From Asaia bogorensis (GTDB lineage Bacteria; Pseudomonadota; Alphaproteobacteria; Acetobacterales; Acetobacteraceae), in assembly GCA_945873675.1 (NCBI GenBank), contig CAMCEP010000109.1:1-8491 (forward strand): 8,491 bases of DNA, in the 5' to 3' direction. The position numbers and the translations under genes were made by a program. Positions 1 through 7,024 of this stretch are shown in pieces. Under the pieces are notes generated by a model. That model saw only the letters and a program-made list of their open reading frames with translations, was not told where the DNA came from and ran no database searches. How positions within the stretch are numbered: position 1 is the stretch's first letter; the number at the start of each line of letters is the position of its first letter.

Positions 1-14
1 GGGGGGGGGGGGGG
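1..14. other. Homopolymeric G run at the window edge, probably artefact
   Basis: The first 14 bases are all G. Read in the frame of the following transporter they would encode only glycines in place of the expected membrane-segment sequence. Dark-cycle G runs are a known artefact of two-colour Illumina chemistry and often survive at contig ends. I therefore treat these bases as unreliable and not as genomic sequence. Confidence 0.7.
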
Positions 15-382
15 TGGACCGCTGGGGCGGGCGCCTCGCCATTTTGGTCTGGATGGTGATCCAAAGCATCGCCCTGGCGCTTGCCTTGCCTGAGGCTCTT
101 TGGGTGCTGGTGCCGCTTGGCTTGGTTTCGGGCTTAGCCGCGCTTGGCATCACCACCGTGGCGCTGGCCGCGGCGCGGGAGAGGGCGGGCGCCCTGGCCG
201 GCGTGATCTGGGTGCGCGTGACAGCGGCCTTTGCCGTGGCGCAGGCCCTGGCGGGTTTTGCGCTGGCGGCACTGTTTCGCGCCACCGATGAAAGCCACGC
301 CGCGGTGTTTGCGGCGGGGCTACTGTTCTCACTCGCAGGTTTGGTGGTGGCCTGGGCGGATTGGCGCTGGCGCTGGAACTGA
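14..382 (+). CDS. MFS-type transporter, C-terminal fragment (YbfB/YjiJ-like)
   Basis: This is the C-terminal part of an integral inner-membrane protein that starts before the window. The GTG at position 14 is only the first in-frame start-like codon after the G run, not the true start. The visible part opens with DRWGGR, which fits the charged cytoplasmic loop of major facilitator transporters. Roughly four hydrophobic segments follow, at about residues 8-27, 29-52, 67-88 and 94-114, and the protein ends in a short W/R-rich tail. The stretch around residues 69-82 (TAAFAVAQALAGF) resembles the pattern of YbfB/YjiJ-type members, where a similar helix usually contains a GQ-x-x-GP element; here it is AQALAG. 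The substrate cannot be inferred. Its TGA stop abuts the stop of the convergent deacylase with no intervening base. MFS membership is fairly sure; the subfamily is tentative. Confidence 0.7.
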   Translation: MDRWGGRLAILVWMVIQSIALALALPEALWVLVPLGLVSGLAALGITTVALAAARERAGALAGVIWVRVTAAFAVAQALAGFALAALFRATDESHAAVFAAGLLFSLAGLVVAWADWRWRWN

Positions 383-1837
383 TCAGGCCCGCCCGCGCGT
401 GACCAAGCGGCCTGGCTTTTCCCCTGTAGCGCCCTTGCCGGCGACAAAGGTTGAGATGCCGTTGGCCCAGACTTCCTCAATCCCGGCGCTTTCCTGCTTC
501 GGGTTTTCGAAAGTGGCGCGGTCAATCACCGTATCCGGGTCGAACATTACCAAATCCGCATAGGCGCCTTCACGGATCACGCCGCGATCCACCATGCCAA
601 AGACGGCGGCGGGACGGCCGGTCATTTTATGCACGGCGGTCTCCAGGCTGAACAGGCGCAATTCGCGCGCATAAAGGCCAAGCACGCGCGGGAAAGTGCC
701 CCAAAGCCGCGGATGCGGATGCGCATCATGCGGAATGCCATCCGAACCAATCACGGACATGGGATGCGCCATGATCCGGCGCACATCCGCTTCATCCATC
801 TGGAAGGTGATCTGGCCCGCCGGCAGCAGGCGCTCAGCCGCCATGCGGATATCCGTATTCCAGCCACGCGCAATGTCAGACAAATATTTGCCCGCCATTT
901 CCGGATGCGGGATGGACCAGGTGATCATCACCTTCACATCATCGCGCAGCCGATCGGGCATTAGCACGGTGGAGCCCGCGGGATAGGGATAGACGTCAAA
1001 GCAGACTTCCTGGCTTTGCGCATAAGCATCAATCAGCGCGAGTGTCTGATTGGACCGCCCGTAGTTTTCCGGCATCGAGCATTTATGGTGGCTGATCCAA
1101 ACCGGGCAGCCGACACGATCACCGATTTTCAGCGTTTCTTCGATGGAAGCGCAAACGCGATCCGCCTCATCACGCATATGGGTCACGTAAATGCCGCCAT
1201 AAGCGCGCAAAGGCTCTGCAACCGCGATCACTTCCTCGGTCGTCGCGTGCATGTTGAGCGGGTAATAAAGCCCCGTCGAAAAGCCCGAAGCGCCTTCCGC
1301 CAAGGATTGCTTCACGCGCAGCCGCATGCGTTCGATTTCGCCATCATTGGCAACGCGCATGACATCGCCATCCATGGCTTCCACGCGCATGGTCTGGTGG
1401 CCGACCAGCGCATAGGTATTCACTTCCGAGCCCTGCTTTTTCAGCTCATGCGCATAATCGCCGAAACTATCGAAGCGCCACCAGCCATCTTCGCCAATCA
1501 GATCAAGCGGCGGCGGTGGGCGCTTGGTAAAGCGCGCGGGCGACAGGCTGACCCCGCAATTGCCGACCACAACGGTGGTCACCCCCTGGCTGATCTTGCA
1601 GGTCATGCAGGCGGGGCCGCACAGCACGGCGCGGTCATCATGGGTGTGGCTATCAATGAAGCCAGGTGCCACGGCCTTGCCGCCCGCGATTACTTCGCGG
1701 TCTGCGCTGGCACTGCCCAGATCGCCGACGGCCACGATGCGATCGCCAGAAACACCAATATCACCGCGTCGGCTAGCGGCGCCGGTACCATCAATGATGG
1801 TCGCATCGCGGATGATCAAATCGCAGCGGAGAGCCAT
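383..1837 (-). CDS. N-acyl-D-amino-acid deacylase (D-aminoacylase), amidohydrolase superfamily
   Basis: Predicted zinc-dependent hydrolase of 484 residues, the usual size for the family. It would remove the acyl group from N-acyl-D-amino acids, giving a free D-amino acid and a carboxylate in the cytoplasm. The expected ligands are all visible. HTH at His64/His66 follows GFIDS; Cys94 lies in GNCG; His220 is in VTHMRDEAD; His250 is in ISHHKC; Asp366 is in GSDG, followed by HPHPR. These correspond to the metal and catalytic residues known from the Alcaligenes D-aminoacylase. Other family signatures are ALVGH (143-147), GASGFSTGLYYP (182-193) and the C-terminal REGAYADLVMFDPDTV. The ATG start has AGGA about 8 bases upstream, and the N-terminus (LIIRDATIIDGTG) is the typical first strand. 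The large paralog gene lies 96 bases upstream on the same strand. Exact substrate preference (D-Glu, D-Asp or hydrophobic) is not readable. Dihydropyrimidinase or another amidohydrolase is unlikely, given the Cys ligand and the STGL block. Confidence 0.93.
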   Translation of the reverse strand: MALRCDLIIRDATIIDGTGAASRRGDIGVSGDRIVAVGDLGSASADREVIAGGKAVAPGFIDSHTHDDRAVLCGPACMTCKISQGVTTVVVGNCGVSLSPARFTKRPPPPLDLIGEDGWWRFDSFGDYAHELKKQGSEVNTYALVGHQTMRVEAMDGDVMRVANDGEIERMRLRVKQSLAEGASGFSTGLYYPLNMHATTEEVIAVAEPLRAYGGIYVTHMRDEADRVCASIEETLKIGDRVGCPVWISHHKCSMPENYGRSNQTLALIDAYAQSQEVCFDVYPYPAGSTVLMPDRLRDDVKVMITWSIPHPEMAGKYLSDIARGWNTDIRMAAERLLPAGQITFQMDEADVRRIMAHPMSVIGSDGIPHDAHPHPRLWGTFPRVLGLYARELRLFSLETAVHKMTGRPAAVFGMVDRGVIREGAYADLVMFDPDTVIDRATFENPKQESAGIEEVWANGISTFVAGKGATGEKPGRLVTRGRA

Positions 1838-1897
1838 GGCGCATTCCTGGGATGGGATGTTGCAAGAAAAGGGATCATGACCCGAAGTACGCTTTCA

Positions 1898-1912
1898 GGA
1901 AACCCCATTTCC
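1898..1912 (-). other. Small hairpin in the gap between the downstream paralog and the deacylase
   Basis: A perfect 5-bp inverted repeat (GGAAA / TTTCC) with a 5-base loop lies about 20 bases past the stop of the large minus-strand gene. There is no T-tract after it on the minus strand, so it is a poor intrinsic terminator. It could be a weak processing or stability element, or chance. The rest of this 96-base gap holds only the deacylase ribosome-binding site and a near-palindrome around TCATGA at 1871-1883. Confidence 0.25.
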
Positions 1913-1933
1913 GAGCATCGAGGTTAAGGCGTT

Positions 1934-4348
1934 TTAATTACGGCGCGCGGATGGGGCCGTGGGCTCTGCCAGGCTCATTGCCCTTTCCCTGCCCAGCAGT
2001 ATTTCGGCAAATCGGATCACATCATGGCGCTGCAAGCCACCGCCATCCAGCGCATTCATGATAGCTTTGAGCTTTTGCACATAGGTGCTTCGGATCCTGT
2101 CGAACCCTTCAAGGAAACCGGCCCGTCGACCAGCTTCGTCCAGGCGCCGAAGCGCCCGCGCGAGATATTCGATATTGAGAATTGCCGCGGCGCGGCGCTT
2201 GTCATTCGGGCCTTGGAGTGCGGGCAGGAATTGTCGGTCATAAATCTTCTGGATAGTTTCAAGGCTTAAGGTGGAAACGCCTTGCAAGAGCGGTGCGGTG
2301 ATGGAGCGCCTGTCCTTGTGTCGTCCGGCTGGCGCTGTTTCGAGTTCCTTGAGGAGTGCCACGTATTCCTCGGCCATATGCGCGGCGCGCACTGAATCTT
2401 CAGCAGGCAGCGACCGCAAAGGGTTGCGTTGCAATTCGTCAAGTTTTTCATCGGCAATATTGCCGGCAATCGGGGAAAGCCGCCCTGCGGTTGCCAGCAC
2501 TGATCCAGGGCTTTGGGCCCGGTGCAGAAGGCTTGCCAGCGCCAGGCTGAAAACGACCTGTCCTTCCTGTGCCGGCCCCTTCAGCGCGGCGATGACAAGT
2601 TCAGGTGATGGTCCCGAGAATGCGGCAAGCTTTGCTTCCCAGATCGCCTCCGCATGACGCCAAATGCCTGCGGCTATGCCGAGCAATTTCGTGCATTCGG
2701 CGGCATTCAACCCTGCGTCTGGCAGGCCTTTGGGAAGTGCAAGAGAAGGGGCGAGGCGTGCTGCTTCCGCCCATAGCGATCTTCCGATGGAATCCACCTG
2801 CAATACATCGAAAAAATTGCGGCCACCGAGATTGGCCGAGATTTCCTGTGCCGCCGGGCCCATCGCCTGTCGCAGCGCATCCGCGATAGGTTGCAAGGTG
2901 GGGCGCGGGAATTTCGCGCTTCCGGCACTCCATTCCTGCATCGGCACCACGGCACCATCAAAAGGCAGAAACAGGATGCGCGCGAAAGTAATGGGGCGCG
3001 GTGGTCGCAACATTTTCAGCCGGGGGCGTGCCGCTTCAATGATGGGATCAAGAAGGGCGCGCGATGGCACCGCTTCAAGCACGGCAACTACCTGTTGCAA
3101 GACCGAATCGGAAGCAAGGGATGTTCGCTCTGAAATGCGCGAAAGCGCGTCCTCGCCTTTGGGCGTGTTATGAGGACCCTGGGTTAGAGAGCGGGCGGAC
3201 TGTACCAAATAGGCTTCGCGGAGCTTTCGCGCCTCAGCGGCGAGGGATGCGCCATGGGTGCCGGTTAGAAGTGTTTCGTTGCGCGCGCTGAATTCCGTTG
3301 GGCGCAAGCGCCGCCAATCCATGCCCTTGATGCTGGTCGCCTGTTCCTGGCGCAACTTTGATCCACCTTCAGGAAAGGCGCTCCACCCTTCCACTTCCTT
3401 GGGCAGGATTGGCACCAAATGGCTCATTTCCCAAAAACAGGCTTCTCGGTCTGAGGGTTCAGATTGGCGCCACAAGGCGATGATGATGTCCCAGCCATCC
3501 AACAACCATTGCGGGCGGGATGCGCGGCGCAGTACCGAAGCCTTATCGCGATGCCAAGCGCGTAACAGCAGCGAAGTATCATCCAGCACCCGATCAAGCT
3601 CATTGATCGCCGCTTGGGTGCACATCAAGGTAAGCTTGGCCTTGCGCAGCAGGAAATCCGCCCGCAGCCCGCGCACATTTTCGCGGCGTGGGGCTAGCCA
3701 TTGATCAATTTCCTTGATGAAAGATTGTAAATCGGCAAGTGCTGTGCGGGTATGTCCGGTGACGGCATCATTATGTTTGCCGAGAGGCATGAATACGCTG
3801 GCGAGGGCTTCCATTGCGGCTTCCACCGCTTCGGTTGTCATGGAATAGCGCTTGGCGATGCGCGCCACAGCCTTGCCAATGCGTGGTCGGAGATAAATCA
3901 GGCTTTCCTGTTCCGGTGGCACCTTGGCCTCAGCCGGCAATTCGGTGCGTCGAATAAGGTCCGTCAGCAGAAGAAAGAACATGCGCCGGAGCGCTGTCGC
4001 ATCTGCGGCCTTTTGATCTTCCGCCCATGCCATGGCAGCCCGACCCCGCCAGCCTTCCGCGGCCGTGATGATCATGACTTCCCGGATTCTTTCAGGGGAA
4101 AAATCTGATAATTCGCGCAATTTCTGCCACAGCGCCTGATCATGGGCTGTAAGCTCTGGTATGGTCAGTACCTGATCGCCTAACAAATGAGTTTTGCCAG
4201 CGGCGTGACCGGAAAGATTTGCCAGGATCAATTCCGGTGGGGCCCCTGCGCGCTTAAGCCCTAGGCGTGCCCCGAATAGTTGCGGGGTCGTGAAGGCCAC
4301 GATGGCCCCTCGGACCGCAAAGGCTGCTGGATCGGCCTCAGTTTGCAT
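1934..4348 (-). CDS. Large protein of unrecognised family, downstream copy of a tandem paralog pair
   Basis: I do not recognise this 804-residue protein. It is homologous along its length to the gene at 4513-6984. Shared landmarks, in order: FTTPxxxGAR (19-28); an AAEGxxGRAA-type helix (96-105); MTTEAVEAAME (170-180); WLLDGW through PILPKEVEGW (281-322, 26 of 42 residues identical to the paralog by hand count, no gaps); SARNE (354-358); AARPRLK through LFLPFDGA (439-466, 19 of 28 identical); ALRQAMGP (491-498); GRSLW (522-526); and FAEILLG (780-786). Residues about 385-410 are a polar, poorly conserved linker that separates two largely helical halves. There is no signal peptide, membrane segment, Walker motif or metal-binding cluster, so a soluble cytoplasmic protein is likely. 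The ATG start fits because homology to the paralog begins at PAAF (7-10). However, there is no purine-rich ribosome-binding site before it; the leader there is C-rich. The reading frame is intact with ordinary codon use. Confidence 0.9.
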   Translation of the reverse strand: MQTEADPAAFAVRGAIVAFTTPQLFGARLGLKRAGAPPELILANLSGHAAGKTHLLGDQVLTIPELTAHDQALWQKLRELSDFSPERIREVMIITAAEGWRGRAAMAWAEDQKAADATALRRMFFLLLTDLIRRTELPAEAKVPPEQESLIYLRPRIGKAVARIAKRYSMTTEAVEAAMEALASVFMPLGKHNDAVTGHTRTALADLQSFIKEIDQWLAPRRENVRGLRADFLLRKAKLTLMCTQAAINELDRVLDDTSLLLRAWHRDKASVLRRASRPQWLLDGWDIIIALWRQSEPSDREACFWEMSHLVPILPKEVEGWSAFPEGGSKLRQEQATSIKGMDWRRLRPTEFSARNETLLTGTHGASLAAEARKLREAYLVQSARSLTQGPHNTPKGEDALSRISERTSLASDSVLQQVVAVLEAVPSRALLDPIIEAARPRLKMLRPPRPITFARILFLPFDGAVVPMQEWSAGSAKFPRPTLQPIADALRQAMGPAAQEISANLGGRNFFDVLQVDSIGRSLWAEAARLAPSLALPKGLPDAGLNAAECTKLLGIAAGIWRHAEAIWEAKLAAFSGPSPELVIAALKGPAQEGQVVFSLALASLLHRAQSPGSVLATAGRLSPIAGNIADEKLDELQRNPLRSLPAEDSVRAAHMAEEYVALLKELETAPAGRHKDRRSITAPLLQGVSTLSLETIQKIYDRQFLPALQGPNDKRRAAAILNIEYLARALRRLDEAGRRAGFLEGFDRIRSTYVQKLKAIMNALDGGGLQRHDVIRFAEILLGRERAMSLAEPTAPSARRN

Positions 4349-4415
4349 TGCCGTCTTGGGGGGAATGGGGAACGATGCTTGCTGACATGACCCTGGGTTG
4401 CGTTAGATAGGACCC

Positions 4416-4425
4416 GGTCTAGACC
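4416..4425. promoter_or_regulatory. Palindrome GGTCTAGACC near the expected transcription start of the downstream paralog
   Basis: This is a perfect 10-bp palindrome. It sits inside a looser 22-bp dyad (4407-4428) bounded by ATAGG and CCTAT. It lies immediately downstream of the putative -10 element at 4427-4432, so the expected start point (around 4420) falls within it. That position would suit a repressor operator. The avoided tetranucleotide CTAG is at its centre. It could also be chance; no regulator gene is adjacent. Confidence 0.35.
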
Positions 4426-4426
4426 T

Positions 4427-4456
4427 ATGATACCGAGACGAACTAACACTAGTCGA
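4427..4456 (-). promoter_or_regulatory. Candidate promoter for the downstream paralog
   Basis: Reading the minus strand, TCGACT (4451-4456, 4 of 6 matches to TTGACA) is followed by an 18-base spacer and TATCAT (4427-4432, 5 of 6 matches to TATAAT). It would give a leader of about 70 bases ahead of the ATG at 4348. Its presence suggests that the downstream copy can be transcribed separately from the upstream one. The call rests on consensus matching by eye only. Confidence 0.4.
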
Positions 4457-4460
4457 TACC
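4429..4460 (-). repeat. Two GGTATC hexamers, 26 bases apart, upstream of the downstream paralog
   Basis: GATACC on the plus strand (GGTATC on the minus strand) occurs at 4429-4434 and 4455-4460. A third copy in the same orientation lies at 7027-7032, upstream of the other paralog. The first copy overlaps the putative -10 of this gene and the third overlaps the putative -10 of the other. The shared word may therefore simply be a shared -10 context (GGTATCA/C), or a short regulator half-site. Confidence 0.35.
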
Positions 4461-4468
4461 TGTCGCTT

Positions 4469-4521
4469 GGCCAAGAGTTGTTGCGAAGGGTGCGCCCAGG
4501 GCTTGGCCTTGATCAGCCAAG
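4469..4521 (-). promoter_or_regulatory. Alternative-hairpin region spanning the upstream paralog's stop codon
   Basis: The minus-strand transcript carries three segments. CTTGGC (4521-4516) encodes the last two residues of the upstream paralog just before its TGA. GGCCAAG (4508-4502) comes next, then CTTGGCC (4475-4469). The middle segment can pair with the first (6 bp, 8-base loop) or with the third (7 bp, 26-base loop containing a small GGG/CCC hairpin), but not with both. The third copy lies in a perfect palindrome, CTTGGCCAAG (4466-4475). No T-tract follows, so it is not a standard terminator. The layout resembles a translation-coupled switch or an mRNA-end structure, but there is no functional evidence. 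Confidence 0.3.
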
Positions 4522-6984
4522 ATAGCCTAGCGCGGCTTCTGGCCCCAGAAGGATTTCCGCCAATCGCGCCAAATCAAGGCGTGTCATGCCGTCCGGCTCA
4601 AGGGCCTGTCTGGCTGCGTCAAGCGCGGCGCTGATGCGGCCCACCGCGCCCTCATAACCATGGTCAATGCCGTAGCGACGACCGATGTTCTCTATGCGCC
4701 GCAAGGCGCGTGCCTGGCTTTCCACTGCCAGGATAAGTTCAGGCGTTGCGGCGGCGCATAATGCGGGCAGATGACGCAAGATATGGGTTTCAAGCCCTTC
4801 TTCATAGGCTTGCCGGCAGGTGGCCTCTGCTTCCTGACGCAATTGGACCATTCTTGCGCCGCGAAGCGGGTTGCGCGTTATCGGCGCATTGTCCAGGTCC
4901 TGAAAGGCTCGGCCGAAGGCCTCAGCGAAGGATGCCGCCATGAGGAGATCCTCCCCCGGCAGTTCGACACGTGCCTTTGCCAGCCAATCATCCACGGCCG
5001 CATCGGCGATGCTTGCCGCCTTGTCGGATAGGCTTGCAGCTTCCCTGGCTACCTGGCCGGGGCTTGTTGCCTTTTGCATCAGGGTCGCCAGCGTCATGCC
5101 GAAGGCAGGGGAATCCTCACCAGCCATGGGCGAGAGGGCGGCGCGCACTGCCTCCTCAGGTGGTCCCCAGCCGGCAAGCTGCATGGCCCCCCATATCGGC
5201 GCGGCATGCTGCCAGACCCCGGCGGCAAGTTGCACCAAAGGTCCGAAATCATGTGGTCGCAACCCAGATCTTTCCCAGCGCGGGCCGGGCTTGAGGCTGG
5301 GTGCCAATTGGGCTGCCGCATTCCAAAGGGAGCGGCCGGCACGATCCACCGCCGCGATATCGTGGAAAAACTTGCCGCGGAATGAGTCCTCTAGCCGTTC
5401 AGCCTCAGGGCCCATGGCCATGCGGAGCGCCTCTGCAATGGCGGGCAAGGCGCTGCGGGGCAGGCGGGCATCGCCCTTTTGCCAGTCTCGATTATCGGAA
5501 ATGGCACCATCCAGCGGCAGAAAGAGCAGGCGCGTGAACTGAAGGCTGCGTGCTGGCCTCATTTGCTTGAGCCTGGGCCGCGCGGCATCAAGCACCCGAT
5601 CCGCTTCCGAGCGATCCGGCAAGCGATCAAGCATTTCGATGACCTGGGCCAAAGCCATATCAGACGCGGCGGCCAGGGCATGAATAAGGTGGCGAGTTTC
5701 GGCGAGCTGATTTTTGCCCCTAAATCCGCTATTTCCCAAATTGTTATTCGCCGCTTCTAGAGAAGCCGCAGCGCCTGTCATGGCAGCGCTTCTCCTGGGC
5801 CGCGCGAGAACCGATTTTTTGGTGAGGATCGGCTTGCCGCGCGCCTGGCCGCTGCTGAAATTCAGGTTCTCATTGCGCGCGATCATGTCAACCAGACGCC
5901 CGCTTCGCCAATCTTCAAACTGCTGCACGATCCGGATCTTGCGCCGTTCCAGCGCACAGTCCGCCTGGACCCCCAGCCAGCCAGAGACTTCCCTTGGAAG
6001 GATTGGTGCCAGTACCGCCATTTCCATCATGGCGGCGCTTCTGTCCGATGGGGATGATGCATTCCAAATACCGATGATTGACCCCCACCCATCCAATAGC
6101 CAATCAAGCCGCGTCAGTTCCCGCAGTATTTCTTGTCGGTCCTGCTGCCAGGCGTGGATGGCGCTGAAGGTGTCGCCAATCATGGTGTCCACCTGCTCAG
6201 CCGACTTGAGGACGCAATCAAGCGTGAGACGGAGCGATTCTTCTACCAGGCCTGAAGGCCCAGTCATGGCATGGGCCGGCAAGTCGTAACGCCATTCTTG
6301 GATTGAGGCGACCAGGGTCTGGAGTTCCCCAATTAAACGACGCGATGGTGCCTGGGTATTGTCCTGGGGCATGCCAAAGCCGTTGAAGGCCCGGGCCAGT
6401 TCCTCAAGCGCGGCCGCGACGGCTTCTGTGGTCATGCGAAGGCGCTGCGCGCAGGCACGAACGGCACTTTGCCCACGCAGGGAAACCTGCCTTGGATCAT
6501 CCAATTCTGGCGCAGGGCGATCCGGTGTCGGACCTTCCATTTGCTTGATAAGACCAATCAGGAGACCAAAATTGATCCGCTTGGCGCGATCTTCGCGTGC
6601 TTCGCGGGCTTGCTGCACGGCCAGGCTGGCCGCGCGTCCCGCATGGCCTTCGCTTGCCACAAGCTCCGCAGCTTCACGCACGATATTAGGCGTGAGGATG
6701 GTTTCGTCACGCAAGAGGTACCAAAGGCGCCGATCATGCAGCGTTGGCGTACAGATTGCGGGAATGGACGACCATGGCAGAATATAGACGCCAGCTGCAC
6801 CTGAGGGATTTGGGATCAATACCTCAAGCCCACCGGCGCCCTCCTGAGGGCGCGCGCGGGCACCAAGCATTATGGGGGTGGTAAATGGAACATTTACCCC
6901 CCGGTCAGCGAAGGTCGCTGGCTCGAAAAGTTTCGGGCTTAGGTGATTAAGATCATATGCGGATTTGGCGCTCACGCACGACAA
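4513..6984 (-). CDS. Large protein of unrecognised family, upstream copy of a tandem paralog pair
   Basis: This protein of about 823 residues is of a family I do not recognise and is the full-length homolog of the gene at 1934-4348. Matching blocks lie in the same order: PATFADRGVNVPFTTP and GAR (22-43), ASEGHAGRAA (110-119), MTTEAVAAALEELA (184-197), WLLDGW to PILPREVSGW (295-336), ARNEN (369-373), AARPRLK to LFLPLDGA (467-494), ALRMAMGP (519-526), GRSLW (550-554) and LAEILLG (808-814). Residues about 380-425 form a basic, N/G/R-rich linker, longer than the one in the paralog. After the FTTP block comes a small section (LEVLIPNPSGAAGVYILPW, 53-71) that looks like beta strand; the rest is mostly helical. 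No signal peptide, membrane helix or known catalytic motif is visible. The longest open frame starts at TTG (6984). GTG at 6975 (codon 4) is equally possible, with weak AAGA upstream of either. Homology requires a start before about residue 20. mscL is divergent, 243 bases away. Confidence 0.88.
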   Translation of the reverse strand: MSCVSAKSAYDLNHLSPKLFEPATFADRGVNVPFTTPIMLGARARPQEGAGGLEVLIPNPSGAAGVYILPWSSIPAICTPTLHDRRLWYLLRDETILTPNIVREAAELVASEGHAGRAASLAVQQAREAREDRAKRINFGLLIGLIKQMEGPTPDRPAPELDDPRQVSLRGQSAVRACAQRLRMTTEAVAAALEELARAFNGFGMPQDNTQAPSRRLIGELQTLVASIQEWRYDLPAHAMTGPSGLVEESLRLTLDCVLKSAEQVDTMIGDTFSAIHAWQQDRQEILRELTRLDWLLDGWGSIIGIWNASSPSDRSAAMMEMAVLAPILPREVSGWLGVQADCALERRKIRIVQQFEDWRSGRLVDMIARNENLNFSSGQARGKPILTKKSVLARPRRSAAMTGAAASLEAANNNLGNSGFRGKNQLAETRHLIHALAAASDMALAQVIEMLDRLPDRSEADRVLDAARPRLKQMRPARSLQFTRLLFLPLDGAISDNRDWQKGDARLPRSALPAIAEALRMAMGPEAERLEDSFRGKFFHDIAAVDRAGRSLWNAAAQLAPSLKPGPRWERSGLRPHDFGPLVQLAAGVWQHAAPIWGAMQLAGWGPPEEAVRAALSPMAGEDSPAFGMTLATLMQKATSPGQVAREAASLSDKAASIADAAVDDWLAKARVELPGEDLLMAASFAEAFGRAFQDLDNAPITRNPLRGARMVQLRQEAEATCRQAYEEGLETHILRHLPALCAAATPELILAVESQARALRRIENIGRRYGIDHGYEGAVGRISAALDAARQALEPDGMTRLDLARLAEILLGPEAALGYLG

Positions 6985-7024
6985 TCTTGCATGAATTTCT
7001 TAAAAAATTTGCAATGAAAGGGTT

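Noticed and set aside
1871..1883. Near-palindrome around TCATGA upstream of the deacylase
   Set aside because: It has only a 6-base perfect core with unequal GGG/CCC flanks. That is too short to call an operator.
1016..1927. 303-codon open frame on the plus strand, antisense to the deacylase
   Set aside because: It lies almost entirely over a gene with all metal ligands in place. Its composition (rich in H, R, A, I, D) is that of a shadow frame in GC-rich DNA, and it has no recognisable domain.
4261..4449. 62-codon minus-strand frame starting in the gap between the paralogs and overlapping the start of the downstream one
   Set aside because: It was considered as a leader peptide, but its second half runs out of frame through conserved coding sequence and its composition is random-looking. 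No convincing ribosome-binding site was seen.
1934..6984. Idea that the large paralogs are conflict-system, toxin or phage proteins
   Set aside because: There is no nuclease, NTPase, polymerase, secretion or structural motif. Codon use resembles the flanking housekeeping genes, and there is no integrase, tRNA or direct-repeat boundary to suggest a mobile island.
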